NCBI GenBank assembly: GCA_026261815.1
Contig: JAMPIT010000437.1
Location: 5,034,001-5,098,000, forward strand
Reading direction: 5' to 3'
Source of the DNA: Monarcha castaneiventris obscurior
Lineage: Eukaryota; Chordata; Aves; Passeriformes; Monarchidae
DNA: 64,000 nucleotides
The first letter of the stretch is position 1. Each line of letters opens with the position of its first letter. Shown here in pieces: positions 23,260 through 30,916 of the stretch. Position numbers and translations under genes: made by a program. The notes beneath the pieces were generated by a model that saw only the letters and a program-made list of their open reading frames with translations, had not been told where the DNA came from and searched no databases.

Positions 23260-25268
23260 TCACTCTATAAACAATGGGGAATTAGGTGTAAGCTTAAAGA
23301 TTTTTACCTCGCTATTGCGAAGCTTTTAGAACTTGGAGCGATTGAACGCCCCGTGGAAATTTTGCACCCGGAGGTGTGGGAGAAATGTACTCACGTTCTG
23401 GCGGAGTACACAAAATCCTCAGGCAGCGGTAAATGTCTCAAATCGTGGGGAAAAGTAGAAACGGCTTTACGCCAGGCGACAGAGGAGCAAGAGACCTGGA
23501 GTGCCGCGCGTGCATGTTTATTAGCTACCCCTCAGCTAGGGGTGGGGGCAGGGACACAGACAGACCCCGAGGGCGATCCATCGGAGAGCGGGGGTCTGCG
23601 GGGACCGGGCGCGTTTCCCTTCTCCCCAAAACTGAATTCAGACGGCCCGGGGCCCCCAGGGAACCTGCCGACCCCCTCCCCAAGCCCGCCGGGTCCACCC
23701 CCCCCCGCGGAACCTTCCCAAATGTCTGCGGTCTCCTCATCCATCTCCCCGCAGCCGGCCAGCGAATCCATGCTGGAGGCGCAGCAATATGCGAAGTCTT
23801 TTTAAGAGGAATTAACAGACGAAGCGAGGGAAAACGAGAAAAAACATAGGGAAGGGGTGAGGGCGGCCGCTTCCCCCCCGCCATACCCGGCTAAAAATGG
23901 CGCGGGCGAACAAAGAGACGGGCGGGGCCAGGGTCCGACCGGCGGGAACGAACAAAGAGTGGGGGTGTTCGCTGCTGCGCATGAGTGAAAAGAAGGAGCT
24001 ACAAACGCGCTTGCGCGAGAAAGCAGCAAAGGGCGCATGCCCGGTCAAGAGCCGTGCTCAGCGCTGCTCGGGAGGCAGGGCCAGCCCGGGGGGCGGGATC
24101 GGCACCACCCCCAGGGGGAGGAGCGGGGGCGGGGCCGCAAGAAAAAGCACAAGTTACTGGAACTTCTATCTGAGTTCACTTCCGACTCTGAGTCCGACAA
24201 GAGCTCCACCAGCTCTGAACTATCGGAGTCTGACGGAGACACAGAACCAAAAGTAAAGCAGCCACAATTGAAAGCGAAAACAAATACCGCTATAATTAAT
24301 ACCGGACAACAAATACAATACCAATTTACCGACTGGGGACAAATAAAAATAGCATGTGCAGAGTGGGTTCCTATGCCCACAGTTCATGCCTTCCCGGTGA
24401 GAGTTACTGGGCAAGACGGAAATCAACAGCAAGTTTACAGTCCCATTAATCCTAAAGACATACAAACTATAGTCAAAGCGATTTCAGAAAAAGGCATGGA
24501 CTCGGTCATTGTTTCTACACTCATAGATAGCCTTTTTTGCCATGAAAATTTACTTCCTTTCAATATTATACAAATTGGTCGTATGATTTTTGATGGGGCG
24601 GGTATGATAGTCTTTAAACAAGAATGGAGAGACCAATGCACAAACCTTTTAGCCCAGTCGTCTGGAGCAGGGCAGCCACTCCATGGCTCAACCCTGTCTA
24701 GACTAACAGGTAAAAATGATGACATGATCACACCTCAGCAACAAGCTGCACAATTACGGGCAGAAGAAATTAAAGCCACAACCCGGGCTGCAAGGGAAGC
24801 AATAAGAGCGGCTTCCCGTGTGGTTGCCAAACCCTCCCCGTGGTCCACCATAAAGCAAACAGAGAGTGAAAGTTTTACGCAATTCGTGGACCGCCTACAG
24901 GCGGCGGTGGAAGCCTCTACGCTGCCTGCAGCGGCAAAAGGCCCAGTGGTCTCAGACTGTTTAAGGCATCAGAGTAATACCAGAACCAAGGAAATTCTGC
25001 GTTCCGTTCCAATTGGAGCCAGCCTGGCTGACATGATAAAACACGTAATTCGTGAAGAGCAGATTACTCCCCTTCACACGGTTGTACGTGATCTCACCAA
25101 TGCCTTAGCATGTTTTAAATGTGGCCAAGCAGGCCACGTTGCATCAGGCTGTCCCCGGAAATCACAGCCTCCCCCGGCGGTGCCTCCATCTCAAGCACGC
25201 GCGAGAGGACCCTGTTAGGCCTGCGGGAAGAACGGACACCTTGCTAAGGAATGCAGGTCCCGACCCCG

Positions 25269-25275
25269 GGGAAAC
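25269..25275 (+). promoter_or_regulatory. gag-pro -1 ribosomal frameshift site with stem
   Basis: G GGA AAC lies in the correct phase for gag (codons GGA at 25270, AAC at 25273). It is a known -1 slippery heptamer in betaretroviruses and some lentiviruses. A 10-bp GC-rich stem, 25282-25291 with 25308-25317 (one G-U), starts 6 nt downstream. Loop bases 25297-25302 (GGCCGC) can pair with 25332-25337 (GCGGCC), so a pseudoknot is possible. Slipping enters the protease frame directly. Confidence 0.8.
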
Positions 25276-25898
25276 GGGAGAGGGAGGGGGCGGGCCGGCC
25301 GCACTCAGCCTCCTCCCGCTGCGAATACAACGCGGCCCATCCATGCCAACCCCCAGTGGGGTGGGGGGCCCTTACTCCCCATGCCCCCGCAGGAGACAGC
25401 CAGCCTTGCACCCCCGCAAACGGTGCAATTGCAGAGTTTCACAACACCGCCAGCAGCACCCTCGCTTCCACCACAGCCACAAGCCGCGATTGTGCCGCAG
25501 GGCCAGCAGGGGGCGCCCCAGGGCAGAGTCCCTGGGTGGCCCTGGCCATGAACATAGGGAAGGAGCCCCTGATAGTGTGGGGGACATGCCGCCTCTATGG
25601 CAGTCAGGATCCCCACGCCATAGGGCTTCAGTTTTGGGCAGACACGGGTTCAGACTGCACGGTCATCCCACAAGCGCACTGGCCCCAGCACTGGCAATTT
25701 AAAGAAGTCCCCCCAGTGAACGGTGTGGGGGGGCAGACCCAGGCGTGGAGAAGCACCCAGTTGGTGGCTGTAACGCTCCACACGAAAAAGGGACCAGAAC
25801 AGACAGTAGCAGTCTATCCCTACATTCTGAAAAATTCTCCACCCCTGATAGGAAGGGACGTCCTCGCTCTGTTAGGAGTTAGGATGACAAATTTATAA
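25275..25898 (+). CDS. pro: pro: retroviral aspartic protease (open frame, reached by frameshift)
   Basis: The protease cleaves the Gag and Gag-Pol precursors. This frame is -1 relative to gag, overlaps its end, and runs open for about 208 codons to TAA 25896-25898. The first half is low-complexity, Pro/Ala/Thr-rich linker. The protease domain follows, with the active-site triplet in FWADTGSD (DTGS at 25641-25652), a Gly-rich flap segment (GVGGQ), and the C-terminal hydrophobic-G-R-D motif (LIGRDVLALLG). I see no dUTPase domain, unlike many betaretroviruses. It is the only proviral gene without a stop, but translation depends on gag, which is broken upstream. The ATG at 25251 is unlikely to be a real start. 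Confidence 0.85.
   Translation, partial: REREGAGRPHSASSRCEYNAAHPCQPPVGWGALTPHAPAGDSQPCTPANGAIAEFHNTASSTLASTTATSRDCAAGPAGGAPGQSPWVALAMNIGKEPLIVWGTCRLYGSQDPHAIGLQFWADTGSDCTVIPQAHWPQHWQFKEVPPVNGVGGQTQAWRSTQLVAVTLHTKKGPEQTVAVYPYILKNSPPLIGRDVLALLGVRMTNL
25503..25516 (+). promoter_or_regulatory. Perfect CTCF core motif in the gag-pro overlap
   Basis: CCAGCAGGGGGCGC fits the vertebrate CTCF core consensus CCASYAGRKGGCRS at all 14 positions, and the next two bases also fit the extended motif. The motif contains a CpG, so methylation could control binding. Occupancy is inference. Confidence 0.5.
25889..25895 (+). promoter_or_regulatory. pro-pol -1 ribosomal frameshift site with stem and possible pseudoknot
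   Basis: A AAT TTA is in phase with pro (AAT 25890, TTA 25893) and abuts the pro stop TAA 25896. An uninterrupted 11-bp stem, 25902-25912 with 25971-25981, starts 6 nt after the heptamer. Loop bases 25923-25929 (AGCTGCC) complement 25999-26005 (GGCAGCT), allowing a 7-bp pseudoknot. This layout (heptamer, stop, long-loop stem, pseudoknot) resembles the known alpharetroviral gag-pol signal. The -1 product continues in the pol frame. Confidence 0.85.
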
Positions 25899-28507
25899 TG
25901 AAGGCCACTGCTGTGCACCCTCAGCTGCCGATCAAATTGACTTAGAAATCATCAGAAATTATCTATGTGGAGCAGTGGCCTCTGTCAGAGCCTCGAATGG
26001 CAGCTTTGCTAGAACTAGTTCACCGTGAGCTACAAAAGGGTCACATAGAACCCTCTGTCAGCCCTTGAAATACCCCGGTATTTGTAATCCCCAAAAAGTC
26101 TGGAGAAAGCTACCGCCTCATCCATGACCTGAGAGAAGTGAACAAGACAGCCAAACCCATGAGCCCAGTTCAAACACTGCTGCCCATGAACTCAGCCATC
26201 CCAGAAGGACAGCCATGCGCAGTGCTGGACATCAAAGACTGTTTCTTTTCAATACCCTTGCACCCTGAGGACAAAGAACGTTTCGCTTTTTCTGTTGTGT
26301 CTCCAAATGGCAGCAGACCCAACCTTCGCTTTCAGTGGAAAGTGCTGCCACAGGGCTTTGTGCATAGCCCGACCATATGCCAGATCACCGTGAACAAGGC
26401 ACTGATGCCAGTCCGACATTCCTATCCTGCTGCAACCATCATCCAATACATGGATGACATCCTCGTTGCCGCACCATCCACAAGCCAAGTAGATCACTTG
26501 GTGTCCATAATCACAGAAACCCTCCAGGCCAACGGCTTCGAAATCGCAAGTGCAAAGATCAAGAAAGGACCCTGCGTGACCTTCCTGGGAGTGGGGATCA
26601 CAAATTCCTATGTGACACCCCCCAAGGTGAAGGTCCGCCGAGACATCAAGACACTTCATGACGTGCAGCGCCTCGTGGGGTCTCTGCAGTGGCTCCGCAA
26701 CATCGTCCTGATTCCTCCTGAGGTCATGGATCCCTTATATGACCTCCTGAAAGGAAAGCATCCCTGGGAACCCAAGGAGCTAACGCCACAAGCAGCGAGC
26801 TCCCTCGATTTCATCGAACATCAGATGTCCACTGGCACTTTAGCCAGGTGGAACCCGAGCATGTCGCTTGATTTATATGTCCACTTCACACCGAAGGGAG
26901 GAGTGGGTGCACTGGCTCAAGGACCTTCAGATAAGTCCCGACCGATCCAATGGGTAGTCCTTGGAAAACCGGCTCGTGCTTTCTCCCCAGGAATCGAATG
27001 CATCGCTAACCTCATCATGAAAGGCAGAAAACTGGCCTTGAGACACCTGGGAACTGAACCGACGAAAATCCACCTGCCCTTCCGCAAGCAGCCAGTGACA
27101 GAATCAACCACGATACCAGAGTACCTAGCCCTTGCTCTCGCAGGTTTTGGAGGAGAAATCTCCTACGCCACCAGACCACCCTGGACTCAGCTACTGGACA
27201 TTGTGGACATAAACATGCCACCAAAGGTCACAGACCGCCCACTGCCAGGACCGACGGTCTTCACAGATGCCTCTTCCACAACTTCTACTGCAGCAGTGGT
27301 GTGGCAGGTGGGAAAACAGTGGCATTGCATCAAGAAATATGATCCTACATTGTCAGTCCAGCAGCTGGAAGCAGCAGCAGTGGTCTTAGCGTGTGGACTT
27401 TTCCAGGAGAAACACCTCAACATCATAACGGACTCTATATTCGTAGCAAGGCTCTGCCTAGCCATGTCAGGACCAGGTGTGTCAGCATCTGCAGCAGCCC
27501 TAATGCTGGAAGAAGCACTCTCCTCGCGACAGGGCACAGTGTCTGTCATTCACGTCAACAGCCACAATCCAATTAAAGGTTACTTCCAGACCGGCAATGA
27601 CAAGGCAGATGCCGCAACAAAGAGAGTGTGGACATTGCAAAAAGCTCGTCAATTGCATGAATCACTCCACATCAGAGCCAAAGCACTGGCGAAGAGATGC
27701 GGGATCTCGACAGCGGACGCAAAACATGTAGTGGCCACCTGTCCTCATTGCCAGAAGTCACCCCTATGGTCCAGTGGGGTCAACCCGAGAGGCCTCAAGC
27801 CCTCAGAAATCTGGCAGTCAGACTTCACTCTATGCCAACTGCTGAAGCCCCGAGCGTGGCTTGCAGTGACAGTGGACACTTACAGCGGAGTGATCGTGGC
27901 CACACAGCACCCCAAAACCAACTCTAAAGCCACAATTCAGCACTAGCTGACAGCTATGGCATGGCTTGGCATTCCCAAGCAAATCAAAACTGACAACGGT
28001 TCCAACTTCACCTCCAAACCGGTGCAAGAATTTGCCGCGAAATGGGGCATCACCTTGGTGCAAGGCATCCCATATAATAGCACTGGACAGGCTATTGTTG
28101 AACGAGCAAATCAGACTCTGAAAACCAAGCTAGAAGTACTAGCAAAAGCAGAAGGCTTTAAAAACTCCATCCCCTCAGGGGACCAGGCGCGTATACTAAC
28201 AACTGCTTTGCTAGCACTGAATCAGTTCTGTAGGGGGGATGAAATAAACAGTCCCACTCAAAAACATTGGGCCACCCGAGCACTAGAAGAGGGCCCGAAG
28301 GTTATAATCAAAAATGAGCTGGGCGAATGGGAACGGGGCTGGAGGTTAGTGCTTACAGGGCGAGGGTACGCAGCTGTCAAAAAGGAGGGCAGAATCAGGT
28401 GGTGTCCACTGAAATCAATAAAGCCAGACCTTCAAAAGGAGCAGAATGAGACTAATGAAAATTGTGAGTTTCTGTTTGCAGGACATGCTTGTGGAACGCC
28501 CCCGTAA
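25895..28507 (+). pseudogene. pol: pol: reverse transcriptase, RNase H, integrase; three premature stops
   Basis: Pol copies the RNA genome and integrates the DNA. The frame, entered by -1 shift at 25889-25895, ends at TAA 28505-28507 and has no indels. It is broken by TAG 25943-25945, TGA 26066-26068 (within the N-terminal RT fingers) and TAG 27944-27946. RT shows LDIKDCFFSIPL (catalytic Asp at 26228), LPQGF, and YMDD at 26447-26458. RNase H shows FTDAS (Asp at 27266), then the conserved Glu and ITDS Asp. Integrase begins near 27640 with an HX3H and CPHC zinc domain, then QSDF (first catalytic Asp). The third stop falls before TDNG (second Asp) and VERANQ (Glu). The C-terminal integrase part (27947-28507) is intact. 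The uninterrupted middle frame, 26138-27946, is 602 codons from its first ATG. Confidence 0.95.
28463..28481 (+). promoter_or_regulatory. Candidate 3' splice acceptor for env mRNA
   Basis: A T-rich run ending TTTCTGTTTGCAG precedes GACATG. It lies within the 3' end of pol, just before the env ATG at 28485. Joined to a donor after 23253, it would keep the gag start codon in phase with env. Confidence 0.55.
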
Positions 28508-30398
28508 TGCGTACACCCCTGTTCCAGAAGAAAGTGACAGACCTCCAAGCCGTCAAGCAGCACCAAAGAGTTCTGTACCGGCGAGACCCAGACGTCAACA
28601 ATGTTTCTGTGTAATTTTGCTGTTAGGGCTTGTTGCCAGAGGACAAGCCAGCTCAAATCATTACTCTCATCAGCCATTCAGGTGGGTCATGCAACACCTG
28701 TCAAATGACAAGGTGCTCAAAGAAACCACCACACCAAACACCCCATCTTTTGTGATCCGTGTTACTAATCTGTTCCCTGGAAAGCCAAGAATAAACCCCT
28801 ATTCCCCTCGTGTTACACATATGCATCTATCCTATTAGTGCCCAGCCTCAAACCCAGGAAAGAAATACTGCAATTACCCGGGGTGGGGGTATTGTGGATA
28901 CTGGGGCTGTGAAACCATTGTTACAGATGCCAGACCATCAGGACCTGGGTGGGAGCCTCAGAAACCTGATGAATTTTTACAATTCACCTGGGCACCCACC
29001 GGCTGTAAACAACCTGCCATCCTCCAAGAAAAATTCTATCGAAACCGTCATAAATTCACTAAATCTCGGAGGTGCACTGACTATAACATGACCGTTTTGC
29101 AGCCAAATCACCCTAGTTGGGCCACAGGCAGGACGTGGACAGTAGTCATTCAAGGGTCAAAAGAGTGGGTGAATGTGAGAATTATTAAGCTTCAGCCACG
29201 AGCATCCCGGGCGGTTGGGCCCAACAAAGTTATTAAAGATGTGCTGAAAGGGAAAAACACAACCCACTCCAAAGCCTTGCCCACAAAGGTCACTGATACC
29301 CTAATCGGTCATGCAGATGCTTCCCAAATAAGTTTAACCGGATCTGACCCAGATCCAGTTTTTCGTATGTTAGAAGCTACCTTTTTATCCCTAAATGAAT
29401 CCAACCCGAACCTAACCGATTCCTGCTGGCTTTGCTATGATGTCAAACCTCCTTTTTACGAAGGAGTTGCTTTAGATATCCCCTTCAGTTACTCCACAGC
29501 CGACGCACCTCACCAATGCAGGTGGGATACTCCCCGCAGAGGAATCACCCTGAGTCAGGTCACGGGCAAGGGCAGATGTTTTGGCAATGCGACCTTAGCA
29601 AAGAAAGGCAACATCTGCACCAAAGTTGTCAAACCCAACAGAAAGAATAAGTGGGTGGTTCCATCTGCATCTGGGATGTGGGTTTGTCAGCGATCTGGAG
29701 TGAGTCCTTGTGTATCTCTTGCCAAATTCAATGATTCCACTGACTTCTGTGTTCAAGTTCTAATTGTCCCTAGGGTCCTGTACCACTCAGATAAAGAGGT
29801 GTACAACCTTTTTGAAAAACCCGGCCGACTCCACAAAAGAGAACTGATAACAGGTGTCACTATTGCAATGTTGCTCGGCCTGGGAGCAGCTGGAACAGCC
29901 ACAGGTATCTCAGCTCTTGCGACCCGACACCAAGGACTGTCTCAGCTACAACTGACTATCGATGAGGACCTGCAAAGGATCGAGAAATCCATCTCCTTTC
30001 TAGAGAAATCAGTTTCCTCTCTCTCTAAAGTAGTTCTGCAGAACAGGAGAGGACTAGACCTCTTGTTCATGCAACAAGGAGGTTTGTGTGCTGCCTTAAA
30101 AAAGGAATGCTGTTTTTACGCCGATCACACAGGAGTTGTCAGAGACTCCATGGCAGAACTTCGAGATAGACTGGCTCAGAGACAAAAAGACAGGGAAGCT
30201 CAGCAGAGCTAGTTCGAGTCCTGGTTCAATCAGTCACCATGGCTCACCACACTAATTTCCACATTAGTAAGTCCACTGGCAATGTTGCTTTTAGCTTTTA
30301 CCTTTAGACCATGCCTGCTAAACAAACTGGTTTCTTTTATCCAAACCCGTCTGGAACGGGCCAACTTTCTGTTTTTAGGCCACCAACAAATGCTGTAA
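28485..30398 (+). pseudogene. env: env: gammaretroviral-type envelope; two premature stops
   Basis: Env is the surface and transmembrane glycoprotein precursor. The frame (first ATGs 28446 and 28485; 28485 lies after the acceptor) ends at TAA 30396-30398 and has no indels. TAG 28836-28838 cuts SU early; TAG 30210-30212 cuts TM just before the membrane anchor. Seen in order: a long N-terminal leader before a hydrophobic signal core (about 28605-28640); Cys-rich SU; several N-glycosylation sequons; the CWLC (CXXC) motif at 29424-29435; a basic RLHKR at 29826-29840 before the fusion peptide; a coiled-coil region; the immunosuppressive-type segment ending in CX6CC at 30087-30113; and, after the second stop, the anchor (about 30252-30306) and tail. 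CXXC plus CX6CC defines the covalently linked gamma type. The longest open piece is 374 codons, 29088-30212. No complete Env can be made. Confidence 0.93.
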
Positions 30399-30547
30399 AC
30401 CAAACTGTAAACACCGTCAGTCGCAAGACTCTTCTACCTCGCCTTGCGAAATTTACTCAGGTGTACCAAACCCCTTTTTCCCTTGTTAAGCTACTACCTC
30501 ATGTCTCACTTCAGTGCCTATACCTATGACTACCTCATTCATTTTTT
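30399..30547 (+). other. Short 3' untranslated region of provirus
   Basis: This is AT-rich sequence between the env stop and the polypurine tract. A 72-codon frame overlapping the env tail (30311-30529) has no recognisable motif, and I do not call it a gene. Confidence 0.6.
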
Positions 30548-30565
30548 AAAGAAAGGGGGGGGAAA
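30548..30565 (+). other. Polypurine tract (plus-strand primer)
   Basis: AAAGAAAGGGGGGGGAAA, with eight Gs, immediately precedes the TG of the 3' LTR, as required for plus-strand priming. Confidence 0.9.
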
Positions 30566-30910
30566 TGTGAGGGACAGGCGAACGGAAGATTACGTGGTGT
30601 GACGGAAAGCAGGGACAGCATGGAATCTCCCTCCCCCCTTCATCCCACTGATAAGTATCACCTTAGGAATGTAGCTTTACTAACCCCAGTAGTTTTCCAC
30701 TCCATACTAACCCTAGCCATCCCACAATCCCCCCTTCCTGACCAGAGAAGCCCCTGGACTATATAAACTTAGGAGATAAGATAATAAACGCCATTTGACC
30801 ATCCACCACATTGGTGTCTGTGTGTCCTGGACCGAGTGGCACGGGGAAGGCCGTGCTGCCGTGCTAAGGCCTTGAACCAGGTCGCCATGCCTTCATAGCT
30901 GAGGGCAACA
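30566..30910 (+). repeat. 3' LTR
   Basis: 345 bp, identical to the 5' LTR except A at 30866 where the 5' copy has G (23040). TATA box at 30760-30766, functional polyadenylation signal at 30783-30788. It ends AGGGCAACA followed by the AAGTAT duplication. Confidence 0.98.
30783..30788 (+). terminator. Proviral polyadenylation signal (3' LTR)
   Basis: AATAAA is followed within about 25-40 nt by a GT-rich stretch (TTGGTGTCTGTGTGT), the expected downstream element. Cleavage is expected around 30800-30810. Confidence 0.75.
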
Positions 30911-30916
30911 AAGTAT
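30911..30916. repeat. Proviral target-site duplication, right copy
   Basis: AAGTAT, exact copy of 22734-22739. The pre-integration site is recovered by removing the element and one copy. Confidence 0.95.

Larger units (their letters stand above)
23233..25551 (+). pseudogene. gag: gag: matrix, PPPY, capsid, nucleocapsid; three premature stops
   Basis: The Gag polyprotein forms the virion core. The frame runs from ATG 23233 (CTCCATGG context) to TGA 25549-25551 without indels but is cut by TAA 23803-23805, TGA 23986-23988 and TAG 25216-25218. In order it encodes: an alpharetrovirus-like matrix (residues about 1-110, with a KSWGKVETAL segment); a proline-rich linker; a PPPY late-budding motif at 23875-23886; a KKKHK then acidic serine-rich stretch near 24142-24240; capsid with the major homology region at 24856-24900 (ESFTQFVDRL); one intact CX2CX4HX4C zinc knuckle at 25111-25152; and a second knuckle at 25213-25254 whose second position is the TAG. 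A -1 slippery site lies at 25269-25275. The intact pieces are 190 codons (23233-23805) and a capsid-NC frame with an ATG at 24037. No full Gag can be made. Confidence 0.93.
22740..30910 (+). mobile_element. Full-length endogenous retrovirus (class II-like with gamma-type env)
   Basis: The 8,171-bp element has LTR, primer site, gag, pro, pol, env, polypurine tract and LTR, flanked by AAGTAT duplications. The two 345-bp LTRs differ at one position (23040 G, 30866 A), so the insertion is recent, roughly under a million years at usual avian neutral rates. Reading frames are gag frame 1, pro frame 3, pol frame 2 and env frame 3, with both -1 frameshift signals intact. Eight in-frame stops break gag, pol and env, but no indel shifts any frame. 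Env is gammaretroviral in type while gag, pro and pol are alpha/beta-like. It is GC- and CpG-rich compared with the host, especially across gag, which supports recent arrival. Confidence 0.97.

Noticed and set aside
23433..24173. Several alternative frames over gag on both strands (for example 23433-23849 plus and 23525-23884 minus)
   Set aside because: Shadows of the GC-rich gag frame; they lack motifs, while the frame-1 reading carries matrix, PPPY and capsid features.
28446..28484. Upstream ATG at 28446 as env start
   Set aside because: It lies upstream of the candidate splice acceptor at 28481, so it would be removed from spliced env RNA. The ATG at 28485 or the spliced gag ATG is more likely.
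30311..30529. 72-codon frame between env and polypurine tract, a possible accessory gene
   Set aside because: It overlaps the env anchor and tail in another frame and has no motif or own acceptor site.
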